Positions 21,044-31,447 are shown, counted from the stretch's first letter. The stretch: DNA of 64,000 nucleotides from Mycobacterium angelicum (GCF_002086155.1 NZ_MVHE01000006.1:157882-221881); one strand, 5' to 3'. Program-made: numbers and translations. Notes: a model not told the origin generated them from the letters alone.

Positions 21044-22447
21044 GTGCCAGTTAAACTACGTCCGGCGCGCCCACCGCGGAACAGCAATGGCCAAGTGCCG
21101 CAGGATAATCGGCTCACGTCCATGGATCAAGCCATGTTCCTCTCATTGCGCGCCATGGACCGCGATGCGGTCGTGCAATGCGTGTGGCTTTACGAGCACC
21201 CCATCGACTTCGACGGGCTGAGGCGCTTTCACCGCAACCTCGGGGACGGCTTGTTGGGGCGGCGCATCGAGCGTTCCCCGCTGCCGTTTGCCCGGCACCG
21301 GTGGGTGCGCGATCGGGGACCGGCCGATATCGATGTCGCCGAATCCGCCCGTCCCCGAGCCGAACTCGGCGACTGGATCGACGAACACGCGCAACGGCCG
21401 ATCGATCCCGAGCTCGGGCCCGGCTGGCGGCTGGGAGCCCTGCCGTTGACGGGCGGTGCGACGGCGGTGAGCTTGGTGGCCTCGCACTGCCTGATCGACG
21501 GTCTCGGGGTTGTCGGCGCGGTGGCCGATGCGGCGAGCGGCAAAACACACGACGTGGGCTATCCACCGCCGTGCTCACGAACCCGGCTGCGGGGACTTGC
21601 GCAGGATGCCCGCCAAACCGTGCGGGGGGTACCCGAGGTGGCCCGGGCAGTTGTCGCGGCGGTGAAGATGGCGCGCCGTCATCCGCATGAGACGGCACCT
21701 TCGGAACCTTCGCGGCCGGTCGCCCGTCCCAGCGCCGACGGCGATGAACGCGCTGCGGTTCCGGCCGTCGCAATGCACATTGACGAGGCGGTTTGGGACG
21801 AGCGCGCGCGGGAGCTGGGCGGCACCAGTCACCATCTGGCCGCCGGACTGGCGGCCAAATTCGGCGAGCGCACAGGGCGCCGACGTGCCGATGACGGCCC
21901 GGTTACCTTGCAGCTGCCACTCAGCGATCGCACCGAAGACGACACCCGCGCCAACACCCTGTCGTTTGTCAGCATCGACATTGACCCGACCGGGGTGACC
22001 ACCGACCTGACCGATGCGCGCGCGGCCATCAAGCGCACGTTCGAGACCTTGCGAGCAGCCCCAGAAGAGGCGTCACCCACCCTTCCCCTCACCCCGCTGG
22101 TGCCGTTCACCCCCAAGCGGGTGCTGAAACGGGTCACCGAGGCGGCATTCGCCTACTCCGATCTGCCAGTGGCCTGTTCAAGTCTGGGCAACCTGACCGC
22201 CATGGCCGGGTGCCCGGACGGCACCGAGGCCGAATATGCGTTTGGGCGTGGGGTGATCCAACGCGTCATGCGTCAGCACCTCGAGCAGGCGCAGGGCGAA
22301 CTTTCGTTGTGGTTCTTGCGAATTGGCGGCAAGATGTGCATCACCGTCGGCGCCTACCAGCCGGGCGCGAGCAATTCCAAGACGGAGTTGCGTCAGCTGG
22401 CGGCGCGTACGCTGGCCGAGTTCAACCTCACGGCGGTGATCGAGTAA
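21044..22447 (+). CDS. HxxxDG acyltransferase (PapA / WS-DGAT superfamily)
   Basis: Protein of 467 residues with the catalytic HCLIDG motif near residue 150 and the fold of condensation-type acyltransferases. An SLGNL segment near residue 385 is typical of the superfamily. Members esterify hydroxyls of lipids or glycolipids (PapA proteins) or make waxes and triacylglycerol. The substrate cannot be read from the sequence; the setting between a thioesterase and a P450 beside mbt genes suggests acylation of a secreted lipid or lipopeptide. The GTG at 21044 follows GGAGG by 11 bases and was preferred to the TTG at 21026. Confidence 0.8.
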   Translation: MPVKLRPARPPRNSNGQVPQDNRLTSMDQAMFLSLRAMDRDAVVQCVWLYEHPIDFDGLRRFHRNLGDGLLGRRIERSPLPFARHRWVRDRGPADIDVAESARPRAELGDWIDEHAQRPIDPELGPGWRLGALPLTGGATAVSLVASHCLIDGLGVVGAVADAASGKTHDVGYPPPCSRTRLRGLAQDARQTVRGVPEVARAVVAAVKMARRHPHETAPSEPSRPVARPSADGDERAAVPAVAMHIDEAVWDERARELGGTSHHLAAGLAAKFGERTGRRRADDGPVTLQLPLSDRTEDDTRANTLSFVSIDIDPTGVTTDLTDARAAIKRTFETLRAAPEEASPTLPLTPLVPFTPKRVLKRVTEAAFAYSDLPVACSSLGNLTAMAGCPDGTEAEYAFGRGVIQRVMRQHLEQAQGELSLWFLRIGGKMCITVGAYQPGASNSKTELRQLAARTLAEFNLTAVIE

Positions 22448-22454
22448 GCGGCAT

Positions 22455-22496
22455 CACAAACTTCTACATATTGTTAACTGTTTTGTAGGTGTTGTG
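22455..22496. promoter_or_regulatory. Imperfect dyad upstream of the P450 gene
   Basis: Inverted arms CACAA...CTACA (22455-22468) and TGTAG...TTGTG (22484-22496) flank the palindrome GTTAAC (22473-22478). The stretch is AT-rich against its surroundings and sits in the only sizeable gap of the operon, so the P450 may have its own regulated promoter. The arms are offset by one base, so symmetry is imperfect. Confidence 0.4.
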
Positions 22497-22514
22497 TTGG
22501 GTAGCCCATGTGGC

Positions 22515-23831
22515 ATGGGTGAGCTCCACTTACCGCCGGCGCCACCGCGGATGATGCCGAAGGCGCTGCAGGGCCTAGCATTCTTCACGGCGCGCCGATG
22601 GGCCACCGAGCAACTCGCACGTCGATACGGCGGTGCCTTCCGGCTTGACGTCCCGGTATTCGGCCGGCTGGTGATCGTCACCGACCCCGCGTTGGCCAAG
22701 CAGGTCTTCACCAGCGGCACAGAGGATCTGGGGGCCATTCAGCCCAACCTGAGTCGGCTGCTGGGCTCGGGTTCGGTGTTCGGGCTCGAGGGCGCCGAGC
22801 ACCGCAGACGGCGCAAGCTGCTGGCGCAGCCGTTCCACGCCGCGAACATGAAGAACTACGAACGAATCGTCGAACAGGAAACGCTTCGGGAAATCGAGAA
22901 CTGGCCCGAGGGAACGGCATTCGCCACCTTGGCGCCGATGAAGCGAATCACCCTCAACGTCATCCTGCGCGCTGTATTCGGGGCCGAAGGGGAGGACATC
23001 GACCGGTTGCGCGACGTCATCGTCCCGTGGGCAAGATTGGGCTCGCGACTGTCGATGCTGCCGATGCCGAAGCGAACTCATCGCTACCTGCCGTGGGGCC
23101 GGCTGGCCGAATGGCGGCGCAAGTACGACACTCTCATCGATAGAGTGATCGACAAAGCAGAGGCGGCCCCGCATCCGGAGGACCGTACCGACATCCTTTC
23201 GCTGCTGCTGCGCAGCGTCTACGACGACGGGTCGGCGATGTCGCGATCCGACATCCGGGACGACCTGCTCACCCTGCTGGTTGCCGGGCATGAAACCACC
23301 GCAACCACTTTGGCGTGGGTGTTCGAACGGCTGAGTCGCCGGTCCGCGGTACTCGCGGCGCTCGTCGAGGAGGCCGGCACCGACGATAACCCGCTGCGGC
23401 AAGCGGCGATCTACGAGGTGCAGCGCACCAGGTCGGTGATCGACTTCTCCGGCCGGCGGGTACGGGCATCGACGTTCGAAATCGGCGAATACGTCATTCC
23501 GGCGGGTTACTCCGTCGTCGTGAGCATTTCGCGGTGCCACGCCAATCCGGACGCGTTTCCCGCACCTGATCGCTTCGATCCGCAGCGCTACCTCGAAGGT
23601 AAGCCGTCGCCGTTTGCCTGGATTCCCTTCGGGGGCGGAACGCGGCGCTGCGCGGGGGCGGCGTTCGCCAAGATGGAGATGAACGTGGTACTGCGAACCA
23701 TCTTGCGCCACTTGACGATTGAGACAACCTCGGCGCCGGCGGAAAAGGTACGGGCCGGCGGCATGGGGATCGTTCCGAAAGACGGTGGACGGATCGTGGT
23801 GCACCGGCGTCCGGCTATCGCGTCGACTTGA
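22515..23831 (+). CDS. Cytochrome P450, CYP138-like
   Basis: Heme monooxygenase of 438 residues from the start used. The I-helix oxygen-binding motif is AGHETT near residue 263, the ERR/ExxR region reads EVQRTRS and the heme-Cys loop is FGGGTRRCAG near residue 380. The N-terminal half (LPPAPP, FTSGTEDLG, IQPNLSR, SGSVF) closely resembles M. tuberculosis CYP138 (Rv0136) as I remember it. CYP138 has no settled substrate. The ATG at 22515 was chosen by likeness to CYP138; a GTG at 22494 is in frame. The gene ends convergently with capA, the two stops overlapping by 17 bases. Confidence 0.85.
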   Translation: MGELHLPPAPPRMMPKALQGLAFFTARRWATEQLARRYGGAFRLDVPVFGRLVIVTDPALAKQVFTSGTEDLGAIQPNLSRLLGSGSVFGLEGAEHRRRRKLLAQPFHAANMKNYERIVEQETLREIENWPEGTAFATLAPMKRITLNVILRAVFGAEGEDIDRLRDVIVPWARLGSRLSMLPMPKRTHRYLPWGRLAEWRRKYDTLIDRVIDKAEAAPHPEDRTDILSLLLRSVYDDGSAMSRSDIRDDLLTLLVAGHETTATTLAWVFERLSRRSAVLAALVEEAGTDDNPLRQAAIYEVQRTRSVIDFSGRRVRASTFEIGEYVIPAGYSVVVSISRCHANPDAFPAPDRFDPQRYLEGKPSPFAWIPFGGGTRRCAGAAFAKMEMNVVLRTILRHLTIETTSAPAEKVRAGGMGIVPKDGGRIVVHRRPAIAST

Positions 23832-25389
23832 CGACCTGCGAATAGTGGAACTGCCACCGCTCCACGATGTGGAAGCCGAGGTAATTGGGGAATAGGTAGG
23901 CCGGGGCCCGGCCGAAAGCCGTTCCAGGAGGCAATGATTGGCCCACTTGATGATCGGGCAGTGACTTGTCGCGGTTGGTGATCGTCCACACCGTGGCGCA
24001 TTTGTTGATCTTGGCCGTCGTCAGCCACACGGCTACGTGGCCATCCCACAGCGCGCCGACCTTGGGCCCGTAGTAGCCGCGCTCGACGTCGATCAGCGAC
24101 TTGAAGGCCCCGGGCCGGGTAGCCAGCAGCGCGCGAATCGGCCCCGGCCGCCAGGGCACGGTGTTGTCCACCACCAAACAGTCGCCGGCCGCGGCGTGGG
24201 CGCCGATCACATCGGCGACCTGGCTGTAGTCCCAGCCCTCCTTGGCGTACGGCCCGCGTTGGGTGAAGTAGTAGTTGGGGAAGGCGGCGACGGCGAACAG
24301 CACCAGCACACCGGCAATGGGCCACGGCTTGCGGGCCAGGGTGACGATGCAGATGGCCAGCACTGTGGCCGCGGCCGGAGCCGTCAAGATCAGATAGCGC
24401 GGGTAGTACATCGGTTCCACTGTTGCCGAGTAGATCAGCACGGCCGCGTTGGGCACGACGATCCACATGATGCACAGCAACAGCAGCCGACCCGTCGGCT
24501 TGGCCGGGCCGGCGCCCTTGACCAGACGCATCACGACGGCGGCCAGGACGACGACACCGGACAGGATCGCGAACGGGACGCTGTGATCGAAGTACTGTCG
24601 GTGCACCACGTCCAGGAACAGGTTTCGGGTGAGCCCGGAAATCCACGCGACCTGGAAAACCTGGCCGTGGGCGAACAGCATGAACGGCGTCATAGCCCCG
24701 AGCGCCACCGCGGTGCTGGCCGTCCACCAGATGACCGGGGACTTGCGAGACTTCCTGGGCGCCAACACCGGCAGCATCGCGGCATGCACCAGCACCAGCA
24801 GGACCAGGTTGATGCTGACCAGGATCGACAACATCAAAGCCAGCGCATAGAGCAGCCACAGCCACCGCCGGTTGCGCCGCACGGCAGTGACCAGCAGTAC
24901 GGTCAGCCAGACCGCGGCCGTCACCGACAGGGCCGAAGACCGGGCCTCGATACCGGCCCACGTCACCCTGGGGAGGATGGCGAAGACGACGCCCGCGCAC
25001 AGCGCGGTCGCCCGGCTTTCCCCGACGAATTGCTTGGTGAAGACCACCGCGCCGGCGGCGGCGGCCCCGATGGCCACGGCGCTGGGGACCCGCGACCAGA
25101 ACTCCGTCGGCGGGAACACGGTGAACCAGCCATGCATCAGCAGGTAGTAGAAGCCGTGCACGGCGTCGATGTGCCCTAGCAGCTTCCACAGCTCCGGCAA
25201 TGTCCGGCTGGCCGAAGCGGTGATCGTCGCGCCCTCGTCGAACCACAGCGATGGCCTGCCTGCCCATGCCGCGCTCACCGCCGTGGCGAGCACGAATATC
25301 GCCAGCGGGTCGAAGCGCCTGCCGCGCGGGCGTGCGGGCGTGTCTTCGTGGTCGCCGGCATGGCGTTCCACGAGAGTCGACGAGGACAT
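23815..25389 (-). CDS. capA: Mannosyltransferase CapA-like (Rv1635c orthologue)
   Basis: Polytopic membrane glycosyltransferase of 524 residues, GT-C type. An early FDEG acidic pair follows the first transmembrane helix (about residue 40, in the first extracytoplasmic loop), then about ten hydrophobic segments and a C-terminal soluble part. The M. tuberculosis orthologue Rv1635c adds the first mannose of the mannose caps on lipoarabinomannan using a polyprenyl-phosphate mannose donor. The synteny with TB15.3 to the right matches M. tuberculosis. The ATG at 25389 (MSSSTLV) was preferred; a GTG at 25401 is close by. The open frame extends further upstream without coding character. Confidence 0.87.
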   Translation of the reverse strand: MSSSTLVERHAGDHEDTPARPRGRRFDPLAIFVLATAVSAAWAGRPSLWFDEGATITASASRTLPELWKLLGHIDAVHGFYYLLMHGWFTVFPPTEFWSRVPSAVAIGAAAAGAVVFTKQFVGESRATALCAGVVFAILPRVTWAGIEARSSALSVTAAVWLTVLLVTAVRRNRRWLWLLYALALMLSILVSINLVLLVLVHAAMLPVLAPRKSRKSPVIWWTASTAVALGAMTPFMLFAHGQVFQVAWISGLTRNLFLDVVHRQYFDHSVPFAILSGVVVLAAVVMRLVKGAGPAKPTGRLLLLCIMWIVVPNAAVLIYSATVEPMYYPRYLILTAPAAATVLAICIVTLARKPWPIAGVLVLFAVAAFPNYYFTQRGPYAKEGWDYSQVADVIGAHAAAGDCLVVDNTVPWRPGPIRALLATRPGAFKSLIDVERGYYGPKVGALWDGHVAVWLTTAKINKCATVWTITNRDKSLPDHQVGQSLPPGTAFGRAPAYLFPNYLGFHIVERWQFHYSQVVKSTR

Positions 25390-25663
25390 GATGCTTGTCA
25401 CTGTATGACCCGTGGCATGAGGCTGCTCACCAGCGGTTCCGTGGCCGACGCGGTGCGGCCCGGGAAACCCCGGCAGACAAACGTGCTGGCCGTGGCATCG
25501 GCATCCAGTCGAGCTGTCATCGTCGGAATTGTCTGTTGTTCGGCTCGGGGCTGGCAAATGCGGGTTGCGCCACGCCGCGAGTGTGTGGGTAATCTGACCT
25601 ATCTTCATCCGGCAACGCGATACTGTCTTGGGTTGGCTGAGCAAACCGACACTGGGAGGGTAA

Positions 25664-26104
25664 ATGGGCGCCTATCAGACCGTGGTGGTAGGAACGGACG
25701 GCTCGGATTCGTCGATGCGCGCGGTCGACCGGGCGGCGAGGATCGCCGGCGCAGACGCCAAGCTGATCATCGCCTCGGCGTACCTGCCCCAGCATGAGGA
25801 CGCCCGGGCGGCCGACGTGCTCAAGGAAGAAAGCTACAAGGTGACGGGCACCGCCCCGATCTACGAGATCCTGCACGACGCCAAAGAGCGCGCGCACAAC
25901 GCCGGCGCGAAGAACGTCGAAGAGCGGCCCGTCGTCGGCGCTCCGGTCGACGCGCTGGTGCACCTGGCCGAGGAGGAGAAAGCCGACCTGCTGGTCGTCG
26001 GCAACGTCGGTCTGAGCACCATCGCGGGCCGGCTGCTGGGCTCGGTGCCGGCCAACGTGTCGCGGCGCGCCAAGGTCGACGTGCTCATCGTGCACACCAC
26101 ATAG
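25664..26104 (+). CDS. Universal stress protein TB15.3 (Rv1636-like)
   Basis: USP-fold protein of 146 residues. It opens with VVVGTDGSDSS and ends with the nucleotide-binding signature GNVGLSTIAGRLLGSVPANVSRRA. M. tuberculosis Rv1636 and its M. smegmatis homologue bind cAMP and may sequester it in the cytoplasm. This is of interest because a nucleotidyl cyclase gene lies about 20 kb away in the window. It is divergent from capA. Confidence 0.95.
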   Translation: MGAYQTVVVGTDGSDSSMRAVDRAARIAGADAKLIIASAYLPQHEDARAADVLKEESYKVTGTAPIYEILHDAKERAHNAGAKNVEERPVVGAPVDALVHLAEEEKADLLVVGNVGLSTIAGRLLGSVPANVSRRAKVDVLIVHTT

Positions 26105-26110
26105 GGGCCG

Positions 26111-27595
26111 TTACCCCCGGGGCGGATCGCTTCCCATCGATTCGCGGGCCCAAATCGCCATCGAGCGCATCAGCACATCGCGCTCCATCGCCAACTCCGA
26201 GATCTGCCTGCGCAGATCGTTGATCTCGTCGCGCAAGGTCTCGCTCAGCGCAGCCTCACCGGCTTGAGCATGCTGATCAGCCCACGCCGTCTCACCCTGC
26301 GTGCCGCCGGGCAGCGCGCGAGCCACCTGCGGGATCACACTGGGCCGCGGGCCGTACCGGGCGGGCGTCTGGCTGCCCGACTGCGCGGGGCCACCGGGTG
26401 CTGTGACGCCGCCACCGCGTTGTCCGGCGGCGCTTCGGGTCGCGGCCCAGCTGCCGCCCGCCGCGCCGCCGCCACCGGCCGCGGCCGCCATCAGACTTCC
26501 CGACAGCATCCCGCCCAGTCCGGGGCCCATGCCGTCGGGTGCGGGCTCGGAAAAACCGGCGAGCGTGGGTTGAGGTATCGCGGTGACGGCGCGTGAGGTT
26601 CCCGGCATTGCCTGAGGCGCCGCCTGGGCCCAGGCCTGCGGTACCGACAACCCGCCGACCGAAGCCGCACGTCCGGCGCCAGCCAGCACCGGGGCGCGGC
26701 CCACCGTCGAGCCCGACCCCACCAGACCGGCTGCGCTGGGCAGGGCTGCGGCGGCGGCCTCGGCCCCATACGCACCCGCGGCCGCTAACGGCCCGACTAG
26801 TCCGTTGACCGGGCCCTCCAGCACCGGACCCAGGATGAACAGGACACCACTGGCCACGAACGTCCAGCCGCTGATGAAATTCAGGAACTCGCCGGCTGTC
26901 ACGTCCTGCAGCGCGGTGGTGAAGGGCGCCAGCGCCGCCCCGGTCGCCAGTGCTTGCAGCACGCTGGGCAGGGTCGAGATCAGCTGAGACAACGCCGCCG
27001 AGTTGGACGCGGCCGCCGAGCCGGCCGCCTGAGCCACGGCGCCGGCCTGGGCGCCCACTCCGGCCGGGTTGGTGTTCTGCGGCGGTGCCAGGAACGGCGT
27101 CAGCCTCGCCGCGGCCGCCGACCCGACCGCGTAGCCGTACATCGTGGTCGCGTCCTGCGCCCACATCTCGGCGTACACCGTCTCGGTTGCCGCGATGGCC
27201 GGGGTGTTCTGGCCGAAGATGTTGGTTGCCACCAGCGCCGCCAACATGGCCCGGTTCTCGGTGACCAACGCCGGTGGCACCGTCGCGGCGAAGGCCGCCT
27301 CGAAGGCCATGGCCGCCGTTCTGGCCTGGTTGGCCGCTTGCCTTGCCTGCTCGCCGGTGCTGCTCATCCACGCCTGATACGGCGTGGCCGCTGCGGCCAT
27401 CGACATGGCCGCCGGTCCGAGCCATGGTTCACGGAGCAAGCCGGACACCACCGCCCGGTAGGAGGACGCCGCCGACGTCAGCTCCGCACCCAGCGTGTCC
27501 CACGCGGCGGAAGCCGCCCACATCGGACCCGATCCGGGTCCCGTATACATCCGTAGCGAGTTGATCTCGGGCGGCAACGCAGCAAAATCAAGCAT
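26111..27595 (-). CDS. PPE family protein (SVP type) with coiled-coil C terminus
   Basis: Protein of 494 residues. The N-terminal 180 residues are a PPE domain ([25 protein letters not shown], then TPYQAWM). The SVP subfamily motif [10 protein letters not shown] is near residue 320, followed by a Gly/Ala/Pro-rich stretch. The last 45 residues form a charged heptad-type helix ([25 protein letters not shown]) that looks like the leucine-zipper end of IS3-family OrfA proteins. PPE proteins are normally secreted by ESX-5 with a PE partner; no PE gene is adjacent. It is absent from this position in M. tuberculosis as I recall, so it is an insertion between TB15.3 and Rv1637c. Confidence 0.93.
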   Translation of the reverse strand: MLDFAALPPEINSLRMYTGPGSGPMWAASAAWDTLGAELTSAASSYRAVVSGLLREPWLGPAAMSMAAAATPYQAWMSSTGEQARQAANQARTAAMAFEAAFAATVPPALVTENRAMLAALVATNIFGQNTPAIAATETVYAEMWAQDATTMYGYAVGSAAAARLTPFLAPPQNTNPAGVGAQAGAVAQAAGSAAASNSAALSQLISTLPSVLQALATGAALAPFTTALQDVTAGEFLNFISGWTFVASGVLFILGPVLEGPVNGLVGPLAAAGAYGAEAAAAALPSAAGLVGSGSTVGRAPVLAGAGRAASVGGLSVPQAWAQAAPQAMPGTSRAVTAIPQPTLAGFSEPAPDGMGPGLGGMLSGSLMAAAAGGGGAAGGSWAATRSAAGQRGGGVTAPGGPAQSGSQTPARYGPRPSVIPQVARALPGGTQGETAWADQHAQAGEAALSETLRDEINDLRRQISELAMERDVLMRSMAIWARESMGSDPPRG

Positions 27596-27764
27596 CGTTC
27601 GCCAATGAATGCGTCATCGCATCCTCCGATCAGCGGGCGCAGCGAAGAATGTGTCGGTTGCCGGTCAACCGAATGCTAGGGCCTGCCGCGGCGCAGACGG
27701 GGCCATTTGCCGCGGTTTCTCCTACGTTGCCTGCGTGCGTTGCGCGCCGGCAGGGGAACGGTGC

Positions 27765-28451
27765 TTACCAGCCCCGCTCGCGCCATTCCGCGAGGTGCGG
27801 GCGCTCGGCGCCCAGCGAAGTGTCGTCGCCGTGGCCGGGATAGACGACGGTGCGGTCGTCGTACACGTCGAACACCCGGGTGGTGACGTCCTCGAGTAGC
27901 TGGGTGAAGTCGCCCGGCTGCCAGGTCTTGCCGACGCCGCCGGGAAATAGGCAGTCGCCGGTGAACAACTGCGTGACATCGCCGGTCGCTGGGCCGTCGA
28001 GAGCGAGTGCAACCGAGCCGGGGGTGTGCCCGCGCAAATGGATGACGTCGAATGTCAGCTCGCCGACCTGCACGGTGTCGCCGTTGGCCAGCAAACGGTC
28101 CGGCCGGACCGGCAGCGGCTCGGCGTCGATCTCATGGGCCGCGGTCGGCGCACCGGTGGCCTCGGTGACCGCTTCCAGCGCCTGCCAGTGGTCGAAGTGC
28201 TGATGGCTGGTCACGATCAGCGACAGCTTCGGCGCGTACCGTCGGATCAGGTCGATCAGCACGTCGGCGTCGTTAGCGGCGTCGATGAGCAACGTTTCCC
28301 CGGTCGCGGAACATGTCACCAGGTAGGCGTTGTTGTCCATCGGGCCTACCGACGCTTTCACAATGGTGGCACCGGGCAGGGTGCGACGAGCCGCGGTGCC
28401 TGGATCGACGTGTCCGGTGTAGTTGTCTGAAGGCTCGCGGGCGACGGTCAT
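27765..28451 (-). CDS. Metallo-beta-lactamase fold hydrolase (Rv1637c-like)
   Basis: Protein of 228 residues of the glyoxalase II-like metallo-hydrolase group. The metal-binding HxHxDH motif is seen as HQHFDH near residue 85, with further ligands in GHTPGS and TGDCLF and a final PGHGDD. The substrate is not known. The ATG at 28451 (MTVAREPS) was preferred to one at 28502 because the extra residues have no family-like character. It is divergent from uvrA across an 83-base gap. Confidence 0.9.
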   Translation of the reverse strand: MTVAREPSDNYTGHVDPGTAARRTLPGATIVKASVGPMDNNAYLVTCSATGETLLIDAANDADVLIDLIRRYAPKLSLIVTSHQHFDHWQALEAVTEATGAPTAAHEIDAEPLPVRPDRLLANGDTVQVGELTFDVIHLRGHTPGSVALALDGPATGDVTQLFTGDCLFPGGVGKTWQPGDFTQLLEDVTTRVFDVYDDRTVVYPGHGDDTSLGAERPHLAEWRERGW

Positions 28452-28534
28452 AGGCGTCAGGTTACTGGTCTTCGAAGGCTTGTCGGTATGGCCACATAGC
28501 ATGGGGGACGAGCATTATCTGTGGAGGGAACCGA

Positions 28535-31447
28535 GTGGCAGATCGCCTCATTGTCAAAGGCGCGCGTGAGCACAACCTGCGTGGTGTCGACCTCGATTTG
28601 CCCCGGGACTCGCTGATCGTTTTCACCGGGTTATCGGGCTCGGGCAAGTCGTCGCTGGCTTTCGACACCATCTTTGCCGAGGGGCAGCGGCGTTACGTGG
28701 AATCGCTGTCGGCCTACGCTCGCCAATTCCTGGGCCAGATGGACAAGCCGGACGTCGACTTCATCGAGGGACTTTCCCCGGCGGTGTCCATCGACCAGAA
28801 GTCGACCAACCGCAACCCGCGGTCGACGGTCGGGACCATCACCGAGGTGTACGACTACCTGCGTCTGCTGTATGCCCGGGCGGGCAGCCCACACTGTCCG
28901 GTCTGCGGTGAGCGCATCGCGCGCCAGACACCACAGCAAATCGTGGACCAGGTGCTGGCCATGGAGGAGGGCATCCGCTTCCTGGTGCTCGCGCCGGTGG
29001 TGCGCACCCGCAAGGGCGAATTCGCCGACCTGTTCGACAAACTCAACGCACAGGGCTACAGCCGGGTGCGGGTCGACGGTGTGGTGCACTCGCTGACCGA
29101 TCCGCCGAAGCTGAAGAAACAGGAAAAGCACGACATCGAGGTGGTGGTGGACCGCCTCACGGTGAAGGCGACCGCCAAACAACGCCTCACCGATTCGGTG
29201 GAGACGGCGCTGAACCTCGCCGACGGCATTGTGGTGCTGGAATTCCCCGACGACCACGATGAACATGACCGGCCCCGCGAACAGCGGTTCTCCGAAAAGC
29301 TCGCCTGCCCCAACGGGCACTCCCTGGCGGTGGACGACCTGGAACCGCGGTCGTTCTCGTTCAACTCGCCCTACGGCGCCTGCCCGGAATGCGTCGGCCT
29401 GGGTATCCGCAAGGAGGTCGATCCCGATCTGGTGGTGCCCGACCCGGAGCTCACCCTGGCCGACGGCGCGGTAGCGCCCTGGTCTACCGGACACACGGCC
29501 GAGTACTTCACCCGCATGATGGCCGGCCTGGGCGACGCCATGGGTTTCGACGTCGACACTCCGTGGCGAAAGCTGCCGGCCAAGGCGCGCAAGGCGATCC
29601 TGGAAGGCTGCGACGAGCAGGTACACGTGCGCTACCGCAACCGCTACGGCCGAACCCGTTCGTACTACGCCGATTTCGAGGGCGTGCTGGCCTTCCTGCA
29701 GCGCAAGATGGCCCAAACCGAGTCCGAGCAGATGAAGGAACGCTACGAGGGCTTCATGCGTGACGTGCCCTGCCCGGTGTGCGAGGGTACCCGCCTCAAG
29801 CCGGAGATCCTGGCGGTGACGCTGGCCGGGGGAGCTGCGGGGGAGCAGGACCACAAGTCCATCGCCGAAGTCTGCGACCTGTCCATCTCCGATTGCGCGG
29901 ACTTCCTCAACGCGCTCACCCTGGGGACGCGGGAAAAGGCGATCGCCGGGCAGGTGCTCAAGGAAATACAGTCGCGGCTCGGCTTCCTGCTCGACGTCGG
30001 GCTGGAGTATCTGTCGCTGTCGCGCGCGGCCGCCACGCTGTCCGGCGGTGAGGCCCAACGTATCCGGCTGGCCACCCAGATCGGCTCCGGGCTGGTCGGT
30101 GTGCTCTATGTGCTCGACGAGCCGTCGATCGGGCTGCACCAGCGCGACAACCGTCGGCTCATCGAAACTCTCACCCGGCTAAGGGATTTGGGCAACACCC
30201 TGATCGTCGTCGAGCATGACGAGGACACCATCGAGCACGCCGACTGGATCGTCGACATCGGGCCCAGGGCCGGCGAGCACGGCGGCCGCATCGTGCACAG
30301 CGGGCCCTACAGCGAGTTGCTGCGCAACAAGGAGTCGATCACCGGCGCCTACCTGTCGGGCCGGGAAAGCATCGAGATTCCCGCGATCCGGCGTCCGGTC
30401 GACGCAAAGCGCCAAATTACCGTCGTCGGCGCCCGCGAACACAACCTGCGCGGCATCGACGTGTCCTTCCCGCTGGGCGTGCTGACATCGGTGACCGGGG
30501 TGTCCGGTTCGGGTAAGTCCACGTTGGTCAACGACATCCTGGCCGCGGTGCTGGCCAACAAGCTCAACGGCGCCCGCCAGGTGCCGGGCCGGCATACCCG
30601 GGTCACCGGGCTGGACCATCTGGACAAGCTGGTGCGCGTCGACCAGTCGCCGATCGGGCGCACCCCGCGATCCAACCCGGCCACCTACACCGGGGTATTC
30701 GACAAGATCCGCACCTTGTTCGCGGCCACCACCGAGGCGAAAGTTCGCGGGTATCAACCGGGCCGGTTCTCCTTCAACGTCAAGGGCGGCCGCTGCGAAG
30801 CGTGCACCGGCGACGGCACCATCAAGATCGAGATGAACTTCCTGCCCGACGTGTATGTCCCGTGCGAAGTCTGCCAGGGCGCCCGCTACAACCGGGAAAC
30901 CCTCGAGGTGCACTACAAAGGCAAGACCATTTCCGAAGTGCTCGACATGTCGATCGAGGAAGCCGCGGAGTTCTTCGAGCCGATCAGCGGCATTCACCGG
31001 TACCTGCGCACACTGGTGGACGTGGGGCTGGGGTATGTCCGGCTCGGCCAGCCCGCCCCGACCCTGTCCGGGGGTGAGGCGCAGCGGGTCAAGCTGGCGT
31101 CGGAACTGCAGAAGCGCTCGACCGGCCGCACCATCTACATCCTCGACGAGCCCACCACGGGATTGCATTTCGACGACATTCGCAAGCTGCTGACGGTCAT
31201 CAATGGCCTTGTCGACAAAGGCAATACGGTGATCGTCATCGAACACAACCTGGACGTGATCAAGACATCGGACTGGATCGTCGACATGGGTCCAGAGGGT
31301 GGTGCCGGCGGAGGAACCGTCGTCGCCGAGGGCAACCCGGAAGATGTTGCGGCGGTACCGGAAAGCTACACAGGCAAGTTCCTCACCGAAGTCGTCGGCC
31401 GCGCGCCCGCAAGGCCGCCGCGGCGGCGCCGCAAGGCCAGCGCCTGA
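28535..31447 (+). CDS. uvrA: Excinuclease ABC subunit A
   Basis: DNA damage-sensing ATPase of nucleotide excision repair, 970 residues, full length. It has two ABC ATPase modules: Walker A GLSGSGKS near residue 31 and GVSGSGKS near 655, each with an LSGGEAQR signature. The zinc-finger Cys pairs are CPVC (125 region), CPVCEGTR (410 region) and CEAC...CEVC (750-785). The start is GTG at 28535 with GGAGGGAACC just before it. The tail is Arg/Lys-rich. Confidence 0.98.
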   Translation: MADRLIVKGAREHNLRGVDLDLPRDSLIVFTGLSGSGKSSLAFDTIFAEGQRRYVESLSAYARQFLGQMDKPDVDFIEGLSPAVSIDQKSTNRNPRSTVGTITEVYDYLRLLYARAGSPHCPVCGERIARQTPQQIVDQVLAMEEGIRFLVLAPVVRTRKGEFADLFDKLNAQGYSRVRVDGVVHSLTDPPKLKKQEKHDIEVVVDRLTVKATAKQRLTDSVETALNLADGIVVLEFPDDHDEHDRPREQRFSEKLACPNGHSLAVDDLEPRSFSFNSPYGACPECVGLGIRKEVDPDLVVPDPELTLADGAVAPWSTGHTAEYFTRMMAGLGDAMGFDVDTPWRKLPAKARKAILEGCDEQVHVRYRNRYGRTRSYYADFEGVLAFLQRKMAQTESEQMKERYEGFMRDVPCPVCEGTRLKPEILAVTLAGGAAGEQDHKSIAEVCDLSISDCADFLNALTLGTREKAIAGQVLKEIQSRLGFLLDVGLEYLSLSRAAATLSGGEAQRIRLATQIGSGLVGVLYVLDEPSIGLHQRDNRRLIETLTRLRDLGNTLIVVEHDEDTIEHADWIVDIGPRAGEHGGRIVHSGPYSELLRNKESITGAYLSGRESIEIPAIRRPVDAKRQITVVGAREHNLRGIDVSFPLGVLTSVTGVSGSGKSTLVNDILAAVLANKLNGARQVPGRHTRVTGLDHLDKLVRVDQSPIGRTPRSNPATYTGVFDKIRTLFAATTEAKVRGYQPGRFSFNVKGGRCEACTGDGTIKIEMNFLPDVYVPCEVCQGARYNRETLEVHYKGKTISEVLDMSIEEAAEFFEPISGIHRYLRTLVDVGLGYVRLGQPAPTLSGGEAQRVKLASELQKRSTGRTIYILDEPTTGLHFDDIRKLLTVINGLVDKGNTVIVIEHNLDVIKTSDWIVDMGPEGGAGGGTVVAEGNPEDVAAVPESYTGKFLTEVVGRAPARPPRRRRKASA

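Noticed and set aside
27400..27595. Insertion sequence near the PPE gene, suggested by the OrfA-like tail
   Set aside because: No terminal inverted repeats, target duplication or OrfB frame was found around the gene; only the protein tail resembles OrfA.
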